Shown piece after piece: positions 33,907 through 45,627 of a stretch of 64,000 bases of DNA. The stretch is from Amphiduros pacificus (Eukaryota; Annelida; Polychaeta; Phyllodocida; Hesionidae): assembly GCA_949316495.1 (NCBI GenBank), contig OX439004.1, positions 17,343,267-17,407,266 of the forward strand. The letters run 5' to 3'. The position numbers and the translations under genes were made by a program. Below the pieces are notes generated by a model. It was given only the letters and a program-made list of their open reading frames with translations. It was not told the origin of the DNA and searched no databases. The first letter of the stretch is position 1; every line of letters begins with the position of its first letter.

Positions 33907-34796
33907 GAGTGCCCCCTAGTGGCAGAGGAGTAAATAACCAAAACACTGTACTTGATGCGTATTGGTACATTTACGGTGTAAAAATATATTCCCTATTAAA
34001 ATAAAAGCATTAATGACATTAATTAATAATTAACACTACAACATTTGAATTATAAGGTATGATATTTCTTTCAAAATAGTATTTTTGTTCTAATTTTCCT
34101 TGATGATAGTTTTGATGAGAAATGTAGAAGACAAGCAAATTATTTCTGCAAATTACACAACAGATGTAGGCTTGTTCTTAGCTGTGTTTATTTCATTTCA
34201 TTGGGAAGAAAATTTCACTGTGATCCTAGTGAAACAGATTTTCTCATTTTCATTTGTATAATTTGGAAATAAAAAGGAAGTTTGGCAATCAGATATGTGA
34301 AGGGAGGTGAAAAAAATTCATGTTCTTGAAATGGTAAAGTGTGTGTTTTACATCTATTTTTCTCTTAACGTTTTTGAAAAATAGAATATCTGTTACACTT
34401 GGATCACAGTAAATATTGTTAAGATCACTTTTACAAAGTTGTTTGGAAATCCACTTTATTATGGTCCCATAATCTGCAGAACGTTTTCCCTTTAACATTT
34501 TGACATGACAAAATAAATTTTGGAGCAGTAACATATTACTATGCCACTTTTTATGAATTAAAAAGATATGAATCTTTCAATATGATCAAAGAAATTCCAT
34601 TGTGATTTTCAAATAATAAATCAATAATTTATTACAAAAATAAATTTCATAAAATGTCATTTCATGACTTGAAAGTATTAATGAAAAGGGAACTCTTTTT
34701 GACAGTTGAGCATTTTTCCTGTACTTTTTTGAAAATGTTCCATTTTAGCATAAAAAGAAATAATTCTCTGAGAAAATCTGCCACCAGAGGACACTC
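33907..34796. mobile_element. Inverted-repeat element F2, short copy
   Basis: The ends gagtgccccctagtggcaga (33907-33926) and tctgccaccagaggacactc (34777-34796) are inverted matches at 17 of 20 positions. The interior between about 34360 and 34560, and again from 34660 to 34796, is similar to 47800-47960 and 50250-50385. So this is a short relative of the long element beside POLE3, without the iterated motif seen there. The minus strand of 34289-34534 has a short frame (FCHVKM...) with weak similarity to one in the long copy. Confidence 0.55.
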
Positions 34797-36439
34797 ACTA
34801 CCACCACCCATAAATACCCTTAAGGTTGACCTCGTCGACAACTTGCTTGGAGTTTAAAATCAATGATTAATCTTGAAAAAGTCAGCTCTGTTAAATATGA
34901 AAGCAATATAACAATGGATTATTGCTCTCAGGTTAAATTAAAGACATCGATTTTAATAGCTCCAAAATTTTTCTGAATATTTCTTCAGGATCTCTGTCTT
35001 GTTCCCACGATTTCAGAAGCATTTAAATCATTGCTATAAATGTATTTGTTGCAAAGCACCAGCATGATCAGTATAAATGACAGACATATGCATATATTGT
35101 TTTACTTTGTGGGACACATCCACAAATGATACAGGATTGAATGTGAACCTTTGTAAGCTATTTTTATAGAATATTGCCCGTGACCTTGAAGTGAACTTTG
35201 AATGACTTTGAAAATAAACTCTTGTTTTCCTGGATTTTATTTTAAATATCAATATTCAATCATCTGCATCTGTCAAAAATGAGCTTATAGAGTCTTAATT
35301 CATAAAAATCCGTTCAAAGTTAGGAATATTAGAGTAATTTTAATTTTGCATCAATATGCAAGGAAAATTAGAGGCAATTTTAATATGCTGAAACAATATC
35401 TATAATAACAACTTATTGTTGGCAGAGATATTAAAACATCATTGTTGGTTAATTTATGAAAGTACATATTATAGTGCATAGAAAAAAATTATGCTGAATA
35501 TAAAATGAAAATAAAGTCTGTAAATTTTTAGAGTTATTAACAAGCTGAATTTGGTTAGAAAAAGAAATAGATTGTATGTGGCAAGTGTACAAAAGATGAA
35601 AATTGACGGACTTTAAATTGATCCAATGCAATCTTTTAAAGTTTCATACACAAAAGATATTTGTGTACTTTCAGAAAATAACTCCCAATTAGTTGCTCTG
35701 ATCAGAATGGCACATAAATAAATGATAATAAACTCTCAAAGTATGTGAAAATGTGGTATATTGGCCAGAAAAAACACTAGGTGACAAGAAATGTATTACA
35801 TGTAGACACAGGTGGATTAACTCATTGAAAAGCTGAGTTCTCTCTGGAAATTTTGGTATATTTATTTATTTTCTTCAAAAAGAGAAAGGTGCTAAAATTA
35901 TTTCTTGAATATGTATTTGAATTATGTTAGATGTCCATGTTAGGACATGTGAGATTAGAAGAGTTTAGAAGAGTTTAGAATATATAGAGGTCAACCTAGA
36001 GTTTGTACTTCAAGGCGTTTTGTGTTCCATTGCTACAACATGACAGGGGCCCACCACTACCAACTTTGTTAAAAATTGAGATAGAGATGTGAAACTTGGG
36101 CAGAGTATGTTTTAGAATGTTGTGAACAACATATCACTCAGCTAATATGCATTTTTAGTATTTCCTAGAAGGAAATATTAAAATAATTACCAGCCAGGTG
36201 CACTCTGGGATTTTGGCTGTCAGCTGTTATTTTTTACCAGCTGGGAAAGTTACCAGCTCAGAATTTGTATCGATTTAACAGCTGTTAACTTTGTTCGTGG
36301 ATGTTTGGAAATGCCCAATTTTTTTTAACAGTTGGTAATGAGCCAGTATGTTTAACAAATAATTAAATGTTAAAAATCTATAATTACAGTAGAAATATCA
36401 TTAGGCTTGAACAATCTTTGTCAAATAGTGTTCATATGC
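34797..36439. other. Non-coding stretch, no gene seen
   Basis: AT-rich, with no coding frame of note. A 12-base unit (gaagagtttaga) repeats near 35957-35980. Confidence 0.4.
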
Positions 36440-36604
36440 AAAACTTATCAGAAACATCATTCATGTTGGTGGACTGTATGGTGGTGCCCCCTATATGTAT
36501 TTTCAGAATAGCCATATATTGTGTGCATAAATTATCAGGAACTTCATAATGTTGGTGGATAGTATGGTGGTGCCCCCTATATGTAATGCCAGAACAGTCA
36601 TATC
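36440..36604 (+). repeat. Tandem duplication of about 85 bp
   Basis: Two adjacent diverged copies share 'atgttggtgga', 'gtatggtggtgccccctata' and 'cagaa-ag-catat'. Each has a 'gtggtgcccccta' phrase close to a CTCF core in inverted orientation. Confidence 0.8.
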
Positions 36605-37307
36605 CTATTTAATAGTGCTGCATCCAGTGTTGAACATGTCAACTGTAATTGCGTATTGAGATGATGAAGAAAATTATTAACTTACAGTTGGGGTCTGGTC
36701 ACCCCATTTAACTTTTGACTGTGACTTTTGACAGTGGTTTGTCTCTGTTGGTGTTGAACTCCGTTAGAAATTAATTATATACCAAAAATCAAAGAAGCAT
36801 ACTATTTACTATTGTAAATTTCTTGGAAATGGGAAAGAAGGGTGAGGAAAGGGATCAATGTCTCTGATAGCCTTCTCTGGTTGTTCTTAAAAGAATGGAG
36901 GAAAACATGAAAGGGAGGGGTGGAGTACATCTTAATATGTTTATCATTTTGTTATAGGAAAGCACCACATGAATATCAAATTAATTAGCAAATAATGTCA
37001 TGAAAAACTACATTTTCTCTGTGTTATTATCATTTGACACCCATGTAGCTCAGCTGATTAGCAGAGGGTAGTATTGTTTAGTGGGATGCCAGGGAGTTGC
37101 AATTAGCACCCGGGTGCGGACCACTTTTGAAATCATGTTTATATGTGCATAAGGCATGGAAATATGCTTTGATACAATTAAATACATATATTTATAGATG
37201 AGGTAACACAGTATACACAGTATATTCTCATATTAGAAATTTAGATATATAGAAAAAAAAAACAATATATATTTCAAATCTGTCATCAACTGGGAGGACC
37301 AGGACCC
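36605..37307. other. Non-coding stretch with a weak tRNA-like trace
   Basis: No gene. Near 37043-37070 there is 'gtagctcagctgattagcag', a box A-like sequence, but no proper box B follows, so it may be an eroded SINE head at most. Confidence 0.35.
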
Positions 37308-37510
37308 ATGAAAAGCCGGTCAGACAACCCAGCCCCAGATTTCCCCCCAGGTGCTGATTGGTACGTACTGCTCCACACAACACAACTACCTCACAAGTTG
37401 ACCATTGGTCAAACCAACGAGACTAGACTTCTAAGCTCTGGGTGTCTTGATGGCCAAGACCTGTTTAATAGGTTCCACACCCCTCCTTTCATACTTTAAC
37501 CCCCTCCTAT
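37308..37510 (+). repeat. R1 repeat, internally deleted copy
   Basis: The first half matches about 1755-1860 and the second half matches about 2525-2615. Relative to the long copy about 660 bases are missing between 'gaccattggtcaaac' and 'taagctctgggtgtc'. Confidence 0.75.
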
Positions 37511-37904
37511 AATATCACCTGGCAGGGAGCAGAAGGTAGTAGTAAATTCTGACAACATGAAAGGAATATTTTAGCGATAATAAGACGATGATAGACGTGG
37601 CCCAAACAGTATCGTATACCTCTTGGCAATGCAATACGAAGTGAGAAGATAAGAAATGAATCACTACAGCAGGGATTCCAGCATACATTAACTATGAAAC
37701 AATATCTGTATCATCAATATGAACTGTCACAAGAGAATTCAACACAGAAATGTTTTGTGATAATAATTTTGAATAACAGAATTCAATATAGAAATGTATA
37801 GTGATAATATATGCTAAGTCTCCTTTATGTAATTTTGGTTTCTCAGTAGTTACCTCAGCTAAATCCATGAGAAGTGTTATTGTTATCTTCTGGCATATTC
37901 ATGT

Positions 37905-38150
37905 GTCTTACTGTGAATAGTTAATTATTGGACCAGGTGTAACTCATCAACATATGAATGTCGCCAACTTCCTATTTGTTTCAGGAAAGGATTGACCTTT
38001 CACCTTGACATAATTGACTATAATAATTAAAAGTTAAAAATGATCAGAACTGTCTGTCTGTCTTACTGCCAATAGTTGATTCCAGTTATAGGTCAGCAAC
38101 TATGAATGTCACCAACTTCATATTAGTTTCAGGGAAGGGGGAATTGATTT
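37905..38150 (+). repeat. Direct repeat of about 85 bp, diverged
   Basis: The two copies (about 37905-37995 and 38055-38145) share 'gtcttactg-gaatagtt', 'tatgaatgtc-ccaacttc' and 'gtttcagg-aa'. No coding content. Confidence 0.6.
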
Positions 38151-40173
38151 CTACAATTTCTACAATTTGTAATCCGCATTTTTCTACAGTGCTGTCGTTT
38201 ACGTTTTTATTTTGTGTTGTCCTTGTGATGTATCAATACCAAACAAGCAGTTGTATCAGTAAACAACAACAAGCAGTCTCATGTAGACTATCAGTAATAA
38301 ACAGTGACATCAGCAACATGGCTTCTTTGAGTTGTTGAATACCACAGTCCTGACACTAGATGTCTTTTTTGGGGTATTATCAAAAGCATATACTTTCAAA
38401 GTCACCTTTGACCCACTAAAAGTCATTTCCATTTCCTGGAATACAAAATTATTTAACATATACTATTCCACAAAAGTTAAGTTTCGTTTGATTTGTTTGT
38501 TTGCTAGATAACTATGAGTAATAAGCAGTGTAATATACCACCATTAGAACATTAGACAGGTGCAATACATGAGCAAAATTATAATACTGCAAATGTGGGG
38601 GTTATCATTTAATATTTTGTTAAATCAAATCTACTATAAAGATAATCAAAGAAAGCAGAGTAATCTCCTAGGCTACCTCATTGCTCCTTCAGTGAGTCAG
38701 ATGCCATAAAGTTTGATATTACCTTCACAGAGTGGCCTTTTGAAATGTTCATAATGATTTTTATAATTGTTAAATAGGTTAAGACTATATTAAAATATTT
38801 GGTTTGTTTTATTTAAAATCATGGAAACTTAATGTTAATATGCCATATGTGAGCTGTCTTGTGTCATTTAACCGGTGCCACCACACAGTCAAAATTTAAA
38901 GTATAGTTATGTGGTTTATGAGTTGGACCCTAATAAAGAACAATTATTTCATGAGGTTTTATGTGAGCTTTGGTCATAGGAATAACCGGATTATTTTACC
39001 CTTAGTACTGCTCAGTAGTGCTTTGGGTGAAATTTTATGTTTTTAGTTATAAATTCTTAAAAAAGTTTTAAGTGTTTGTAACTTTAATTATAGGGGACTT
39101 GCCTTTGCTGTAGTCCGGTGCACCTATTTTTTCCATTCTTAATGGATTTTGTGGGGTGGAGTGCAGGTCCCTATCCTATGACTGCAGTGTTGTTTTCATG
39201 ATCATTCTTCTTGGCTCTTGTGTGATTAATTTTTTAATGAGATTGAAATGGTGAATAGTTTACATGTCAACAGGCGTTGCAAATTTAAAGATTGTTCTGT
39301 CGGTGATGGATAGGTAAAATAGATGAAGAAATAAAATTACAATTCAAATGTAAACTATAATATAAATAATATAACATGGTTTTGCGCAAGATATACAATA
39401 TATTAGGAGAGAATTGTAGCGCATGTACAAATAAATGAGTAAATACATCTTTCTTAATTTTTACTGAGCTACTTAAATGTGACAAAATAGATTAAAAAAC
39501 AACCATGAACTATGTTTTAAATGCCATTATTGTAATGAACTTTGTGGACATAACATGAAAAATACCTGGAAAATAAAAATATATAACATTGTCTGTAAAT
39601 ATGTGGGTCTGACTTGATGATTTCAGTAAGATTTTTCTTTTTGGTTTAAATTAATTAAAGAATTCTAAACATATCTTTATATCAATATTTTTTCAATCTA
39701 TCCAACACTTGAATTTAAAGTAATTGAGGCCAGATAATTATAGATCATGATTTATTTCCGACCAAAAGATGTTCAAGGGATATTAGCCAACTCATTCTGG
39801 TTTAATGAATTCCTTTCCTCCCTGAATACAAGGCCAAAAATCCTCTAGCTAAAATTATATCAAAAAATTAAAAGCTATTCATAAGGCCCTGCATATGACA
39901 TTGCTCCACGAGCCGAAAAAGGCCATACAATGAACATGCAAAAGCTTAATTTTTCACACTCAAAGAACTAATGTTTTCTAACAAAGTAAATTGTATTCAC
40001 CAAAGAGAAGCCGAAATAAAATGTTAGTTACTGTTTCAGAGTCAGTGGCCAATTACTTAACGAACTCAATTGATTTGCTTGCAGATCACGGTGTGGAAAA
40101 TCGCTTTAAAGGCATACAGATGTGGGACAAGAGATGTATTAGGAGAGGAGTGGGAATACAAATATGTGAGGGA
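38151..40173. other. Non-coding stretch, no gene seen
   Basis: AT-rich. Only short frames, none recognised. Confidence 0.4.
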
Positions 40174-40447
40174 CAAGAGCAGGAGAATGACTGGGAGAGT
40201 ATGACCCTAGGGGATGAGCCGTAATCTGTCGGATCAGAGTATGGATAGGCCAGCAGTGGACCACATCATTGTCTTAACGGGAAGATCTTTTGGGCAGATG
40301 GGAAAGTGGAAGGAAACACCTCTGTCTGGACCAGCGTGGGTTGAATGTATGGGCAGTTTTCCTATATGTCCTTCTCCAGGTTTTTGACATCATGGGAGGT
40401 ACAGATAATGGATGAGAGGTGGATTTGACCGGGTTGTATTATAGTGT
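40174..40447 (+). repeat. 274-bp duplicated segment, first copy
   Basis: Identical to 41541-41814 except for two visible substitutions (near 40194 and 40376). It begins at 'caagagcaggagaatgactg' and ends at 'gggttgtattatagtgt'. No coding content is seen. The LINE fragment begins immediately after it. Confidence 0.93.
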
Positions 40448-41393
40448 TATCCATGTCCTTTCAAATTTTTTCTATTTTCCCTAGAAAATATTCATAAAAT
40501 TTATCCGCTTGCACCATTTCAGAGTCTGATTGGGGCATAGGAGTGTCCCTTTCTTTATGCATGACCTTGTTCACTACTCTGAATAAATTGTGGGGGGTCA
40601 TGTTTATTTTCTTGGACTAATTTAGTAAAGTATTTTGATTGTGTTGACTTTAGTAATGCATTATATTTGTTTCTCTGTGCATTGTAATTTTCCTTGTCTA
40701 TATAATTTTCTGATCTGTTCATTTTTCTCTCTAGTCGCCTTTTGAGAGACCTCTCAGTCTTTATATACTCATTCATCCATGGGACCGGATTGCGTTGAGA
40801 GATATGCACATTTTTCCATGGCACATATTTATCCATCAATCCCGTGAGTTAATTATCATAGTAATCCACTAGCTCAGTTAGTGGAAGTTGTTCCCATTCT
40901 TGGTTTTGACATAATAGCGCCCTCAATTCTGTTCTAGGAGCTGCTATGTTTAATTTTTTGTAGTTTCTGTACTTGATTGATTTTTTACTTAATTTTGGAG
41001 GCACAATATTTAGCCATAACTGTATTATTTTATGATCTAATATATATTCATCCACTATATGTCTACTTGAAGGTTAAGATCAGATCTAGTGTGTTTCCTA
41101 GCCTATTGGTTGGTTCATCGACCCATTGGGTCATGTCAAAGGTTGTTAATATGTCGATGAATTTAATGACATCCGGTTTATCCGGTTTATTAATGTGGAA
41201 GTTGTAGTCACCTAGGAAGATCACTTCATGAGTCATAGCACAGTAGTGGGCTGCTATCTGCGTGAACTCATCATAGAACTTAGAATATGTGTACCTATTT
41301 CTATCTGATGGTTCTGGTCGATAGAATATTACAAATTTTAAAGTAATTTTTTTATTTTTACATACTAAGGATACCTCCATAAGTTCCATTGTT
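40448..41393 (-). pseudogene. Fragment of a LINE-1-family endonuclease and linker
   Basis: On the minus strand it codes for MELMEVSLVC, YRPEPSDRNRYTYSKFYDEF, GDYNFHINKPDKPDVIKF, WVDEPTNRLGNTLDLIL and DHKIIQLWL. After a frame break it continues with RNPVPWMNEYIKTERSLKRR and on to QADKFYEYFLGKIEKI. All of this runs parallel to residues 8341-9270 of the LINE at 6570-11192. Both ends are abrupt and coincide with the duplicated segment and a SINE fragment, so it is a rearranged remnant. Confidence 0.9.
41027..41098. repeat. 72-bp segment of the LINE fragment copied to 41466-41537
   Basis: The two 72-bp stretches differ at about one position. The second lies outside the LINE fragment, between a SINE piece and the second 274-bp copy. 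Confidence 0.9.
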
Positions 41394-41395
41394 TT

Positions 41396-41463
41396 CAGGC
41401 CATGGGCCGTGTTGCAGTTGGTTAGAGCGCCAGCTTATTAGCACCAGTGGTGATCCAAAGGTC
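41396..41463 (+). mobile_element. S1 SINE head fragment
   Basis: Matches the tRNA-like head of the S1 family (gttgcagttggttagagcgc, 'gtgatccaaaggtc') and stops before box B. It is fused directly to the 72-bp LINE copy. Confidence 0.8.
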
Positions 41464-41540
41464 GAATTTTATGATCTGATATATATTCATCCACTATATG
41501 TCTACTTGAAGGTTAAGATCAGATCTAGTGTGTTTCCCTG

Positions 41541-41814
41541 CAAGAGCAGGAGAATGACTGAGAGAGTATGACCCTAGGGGATGAGCCGTAATCTGTCGGA
41601 TCAGAGTATGGATAGGCCAGCAGTGGACCACATCATTGTCTTAACGGGAAGATCTTTTGGGCAGATGGGAAAGTGGAAGGAAACACCTCTGTCTGGACCA
41701 GCGTGGGTTGAATGTATGGGCAGTTTTCCTATATGTCCTTCCCCAGGTTTTTGACATCATGGGAGGTACAGATAATGGATGAGAGGTGGATTTGACCGGG
41801 TTGTATTATAGTGT
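41541..41814 (+). repeat. 274-bp duplicated segment, second copy
   Basis: Near-identical to 40174-40447. It is preceded by the 72-bp LINE copy and followed by unrelated sequence, so the duplication ends sharply. Confidence 0.93.
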
Positions 41815-42465
41815 AATTATGTTCATAAAGGTGGGTTCTATAGTATAATTGTATATATACAGTGTTATATGTGTTATATGGGTTATATGTTGTTTTGATC
41901 TATGGTATAATGGTATGTATGCGGTGAATTATGCGGTGTATGTTGTTGCGGACTACCCTTTGTGGATCACAGGATAATTCCACAGGGAAGGTGGATTCAT
42001 TTATCGCCCAGGAAAGGATTCATGCAAGTCCGGAGCCAAGGAGGGAAGCCTGGAAAAAAAGAAGAAAAAAAGAAAAAAAAAAAAAGAGGAAAAAATCAAC
42101 AGGAATCTTTTGGAAAACTATGTACTTTCATATGTTCACATCATTCAATGCCTTAATAATGTTTAGTTGCCTGTGTAAAGTAGTGGTAATGCAGATTCCT
42201 GTACGTCCCTGGGATTAGCTTCACTGGGGGGAAAGGCTATATTCCTGGTTAGGGAGTTACGGGGAGTGCTTCCCCCGTGTATGCACGGAATGTGCCAGGG
42301 GTTTAAGGTCAGATAGCTAGACCAATAGTAGATAGAGGAAGCCTCGAGGGTTGAATGTTCTGGTTATTCTCTGTCCAATTGGTGGAATGTAGGGGGCGAA
42401 ATTCTTTTGGTGTCAGTGGGAAGGGTGGAAAGGTCGAGCTGTGCTTGCATAGCTGCCAGGTGGTA
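41815..42465. other. Non-coding stretch, no gene seen
   Basis: Short 'gttatatg' repeats near 41860-41890 and an A-rich tract near 42053-42095. No gene recognised. Confidence 0.4.
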
Positions 42466-42474
42466 CCTGGATAC

Positions 42475-42508
<34 letters not shown>

Positions 42509-42852
42509 ACTCTCATGATTTTAACCCGCGGAGGCTGGGATGGAACTGAAAACCCCAGAGCCTGATTTAGGGAAAAATTCTATCATTTTTGGAACCCTGA
42601 TTTAGGACTAGCTGAAATTTGGTACCCTGATTTAGGACTAGCTGAATTTTTGATACCATCATTTAGGGATGATGCAGAAGGAGAAGATTTGGAAAAGGGG
42701 ATTGTGATCCCTGTTTTAGGGAGAAATTTGAAAAAGAGAAAAACTGTTTTAGGGAAAATATCAGCGAAAAGGACCCTATTTAGCCCAGCTTCCCCGGTAA
42801 TGCTGACTATGAGAGTACCCCCCCCCCCCCCCCCCCCCCCACCCCCTGGATA
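42466..42852. mobile_element. Short DNA transposon with G31 and C23 homopolymer ends
   Basis: The element (42474-42844, 371 bp) is flanked by a perfect 8-base duplication, cctggata, at 42466-42473 and 42845-42852. Its left end has 31 G (42477-42507) followed by tactctcat. Its right end is the complement: atgagagta followed by 23 C (42818-42840). So the terminal inverted repeats consist mostly of a homopolymer. The interior has two 'accctgatttaggactagct' units and no coding sequence. An 8-bp duplication fits hAT or P-type transposases among others; the superfamily is not certain. Confidence 0.88.
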
Positions 42853-43600
42853 AGACTGAAAGAAAGAAAGAAGAAAGGAAATATCTACACTTGACGTTGC
42901 GTACACACTTTTTTCACAAAATTTCGATGCTATCTTAGCTTTTCGGATTCCCTATGCATTTAAAACTTACGTAGCGTTGGTCAGCATGTCGTGATGTTTT
43001 TCAATAATTTTCACACTGTGGTTGAATGGGTCTCACGCAAGCACAAGCTGATAAGGGCCACGTGGTAATTCTTTTCCAATGGTCCTTTGCATCGCTTTAA
43101 ATCATTCCACTGACACCTGTTGGAAGAAATTTCCCGCCAAGAGGCAGATAAGTTTAAAGTGTGGAGTCATAAATCGCAAGACCCAACTATAAACCAAACA
43201 GGTATGCTTTATTATGTTTTCTCGACGTGTTTCCTCCATTATATTTTCAAATCGATTTAATGATATATCGAAATATATAAAATGGGACTGTAAATCAAAG
43301 AAAGTCAAATTGCTGAACGATAACTGCAACAAATCGTAACTCCAGACCTACATGAGCGATAAAAGGTGTCAATACCGATAGCTGCGAATGATTCTCAGGT
43401 CATTGCCTTACCAATATGTAATTTCTCAGCAAAATGGTGAGTGATACATAAAGAACGCAACACATTATGTTGAAACTCAATCTGCTCAGGCAAATGAGGC
43501 ATTTGTGACATTGCTGAGCTATTGTCTCATGATCCCCCCCTCCCCAAACAAGTTCCCTGAACGGTATCAGGACACTCCGCACCCTGACAGATCGCACCTA
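42853..43600. other. Non-coding stretch, no gene seen
   Basis: A short 'gaaagaaagaagaaagg' run follows the transposon. The phrase 'ccgcaccctgacag' near 43578 has relatives at 45184 and, inverted, near 46277-46305, suggesting more repeats around the following elements. Confidence 0.4.
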
Positions 43601-43866
43601 TACCCAAAGACATCGGCAAAATGGACTTGAAATCCACTGTTTCTAGAAACACTACGCACTGACCATCATATTGAAGTTTCCCCAGTAATTAAACTCGACT
43701 TCCGGCGATTGAATGTTGCACTTATGACCAATGTCATCGTCTTTCCCAGTCATAATGTCTGTAAATGCAAATCCGGGGGTTATCTGTAGCGTTTTTTCAT
43801 CACTTTTTTACCCGATATCAAACATGACAACGTGAAATGGCATTTAGGAGAGTCCAAGTGATGACG

Positions 43867-44082
43867 TCATGGAAACGCAAAGGGAGAATCTTCATATGAC
43901 GTCAGAAGGACCACAACGTTGTAGAGCTTCTGATCGTTGCTGTTACTCCTATAATTAGACTGACCCACTTTCACCTGATTGCGCAAACTCGTAAACAATG
44001 GCGAAATGATGCTGAGATCAAGAAAAAACAAAGAAATATTTTCAAACGGGGCTGACATCTTAAGTTGATTTAAACAGTACAT
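43867..44082 (-). other. Short ORF shared by both T1 copies (copy A)
   Basis: The 71-codon frame begins MYCLNQLKMSAPFENISLFF and ends ...LTSYEDSPFAFP before a stop. Copy B has the same frame with about ten substitutions and runs on to 107 codons. No known domain is recognised. It may be a real small protein of the element or chance preservation in a young pair. Confidence 0.35.
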
Positions 44083-44118
44083 AATTCTTTGATTGTTAGT
44101 CGCCGGAAGTCGTTCTTA

Positions 44119-44462
44119 CAGAGCAGGGCTTGACATACGCACTGGCCCGGTGGCCCGGGGCCACCAGATCCTCTGTTCGGGCCAGTGAATGCTCTGTTGT
44201 AGTGGCCCAGTTGGGCAACCATATTTGTGGTCTTTTATTGGCCCAAACTATCTTGATTTTATTATTCTAATCCTTGATAGATATCATATCATGATCAATA
44301 GACATCTGATTGGGACAAGTCACTCCCACTCAGACACTGTACAATGCTCTTTATTGTATCACACATCCTATTGTCCTTAGAAACTTCGGGCCACGACTTC
44401 TCATGCTCTGGTGGCCCAACTGGGCAACTAACATTTTTCTCTTTATGTCAAGGCCTGCAGAG
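44119..44462. mobile_element. CAGGG-ended MITE inside T1 copy A
   Basis: The insert (44124-44457) begins CAGGGCTTGACAT and ends with ATGTCAAGGCCTG. The 5-base duplication cagag lies at 44119-44123 and 44458-44462. Copy B shows the uninterrupted target. The interior repeats 'gtggccca-ttgggcaac' in both halves. The ends and the 5-bp duplication fit the hAT5-like group. Confidence 0.88.
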
Positions 44463-44628
44463 TCGGGACTTAAATTGGATGGGAAGTGCGTGATGTTTCT
44501 GGAAACAGTGGATTTCAAGTCTTTTTCGACGGTGTCTTTGGGTATAGTTGTGGAACCCCGACTTGCGCGAGCAGAGCTCTGGAGGCTACGTCGGGTTGTG
44601 AGGTGTGTCCTATCCCTCGTGAAGAGAC

Positions 44629-44653
44629 AGGTCGCGACACAGTGTCGCGACCT
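44629..44653. repeat. Perfect 12-bp palindrome with one-base centre
   Basis: aggtcgcgacac and its exact complement flank a single A. It has three CpG-rich steps, unlike the surroundings. Function unknown. Confidence 0.85.
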
Positions 44654-44812
44654 CAGTGTAGAAAGCAGACACACTCTACACTTATTATTAAGATATCCCA
44701 AATATCTTACATATCTAATCTTGCTTTCTGGCGAGTTTCATGTCTGAATAAAATCATTTGAAGAAGTTATTTGGGGTCGCACTTCAGAGGCAGTGAATAC
44801 CTCCCACTGATG

Positions 44813-44872
44813 AGCCATCGTAGGTGTTTGGAGTGTGCATCCTAACACCATATGAACACCTACGATTGGCTG
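44813..44872. repeat. Hairpin with 16-bp stem
   Basis: agccatcgtaggtgtt near 44813 pairs with aacacctacgattggct near 44855 with one bulged base. The loop is about 25 bases. A small fold-back repeat. Confidence 0.75.
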
Positions 44873-45469
44873 CATCGTAAGTAGGTCGAGGAGAGGCCCC
44901 AAGTTTGTTGCACATGTAAAACAGTATTCTGTCAGAAATTTAGTTGTATCGAGCTCCCGTAATCTAAACAAATATAAAAGCACACCAGGTGATCAAATTT
45001 AAGTACCAGAAAATCAACTTTTTCATTTGTCACCTCATATCTGTCACGAGAATGTCACACTAGGTGTGTGGTTTGGAATCTCTTCATGGGTGAATGGGGT
45101 GACACTGAAACGGTCATATTGCTCCGACCAGCCCAGCCAGAAGAGAATAAGGAGGACCAAATGACGTTTCTCTTAAACTAGACCGCACCCGTCATTCCGC
45201 ACCCAAAACACACCTGAAACAGACTGACCCCGCCAAATTTACTCAATATAATCAAGCCATATCTTAATAAAATATAGCTATTTCTCTTGCTTGTGTAAAA
45301 ACTGTTTGAATTTATTTAGGAAACGTAATATTTGGTGAAATTCTGCAGGGACCATCACATAGGCCGATTGCCAATCTCCATGTTTTTTTTTTTTTCCCCA
45401 TTGAAAAGTACACACCGGAACTGTACAACTTAACCGGAACCAGATCTGTACAACTCCACTATATTTAAT

Positions 45470-45556
45470 CATTGGTCGGAGAGATTGGCAGGGGGCCTAT
45501 GTACGAATGTTGCTCCGCCATTTTAAAAGTCACAGGAGGAAATATCATAACAAAGG
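45470..45556 (+). promoter_or_regulatory. Promoter-like block, candidate distal first exon of POLE3
   Basis: tcATTGGTcgg (about 45470-45480) is an inverted CCAAT box with NF-Y-like flanks. About 40 bases on is ctcCGCCATTTTaa, a YY1-like core in inverted orientation. Next, 'ataacaaag|gtgaag' (near 45556) is a passable splice donor. The POLE3 coding exon is preceded by a good splice acceptor at 50436-50437, so a non-coding exon must exist upstream. This block is the best candidate seen, 4.9 kb away, but not proven. Confidence 0.3.
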
Positions 45557-45627
45557 TGAAGCAAAAGTGAACTTTGATCAATGGCAAGCATCATTAAATG
45601 TTAATATATGGCGGCAGATGAAACCTA

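Larger units (their letters stand above)
43601..44544 (-). mobile_element. TA-flanked inverted-repeat element T1, copy A (split by a MITE)
   Basis: Both ends carry the same repeat of about 80 bases in inverted orientation: CCCAAAGACATCG..., 'gaaatccactgtttctagaa', 'cgcactg-ccatc' at the left, and its complement at 44458-44542. TA dinucleotides flank both ends (43601-43602, 44543-44544). Without the inserted MITE (44124-44457) it is about 600 bp. A TA duplication suits Tc1/mariner-type or similar transposases. It matches copy B (45628-46230) in inverted orientation. Confidence 0.85.

Noticed and set aside
36375-36549. A short frame upstream of a tandem duplication as a gene
   Set aside because: It extends into the duplication and has no recognisable content.
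37043-37120. tRNA-like 'gtagctcagctgattagcag'
   Set aside because: No box B or cloverleaf follows; at most an eroded SINE.
40174-41814. The 274-bp direct repeats as long terminal repeats of an LTR element
   Set aside because: There is no retroviral-type coding sequence, primer-binding site or polypurine tract between them, only a LINE fragment and a SINE piece, and no target duplication was seen.
42355-42906. Polyglycine or polyproline proteins
   Set aside because: They are translations of the G31 and C23 tracts of a transposon.
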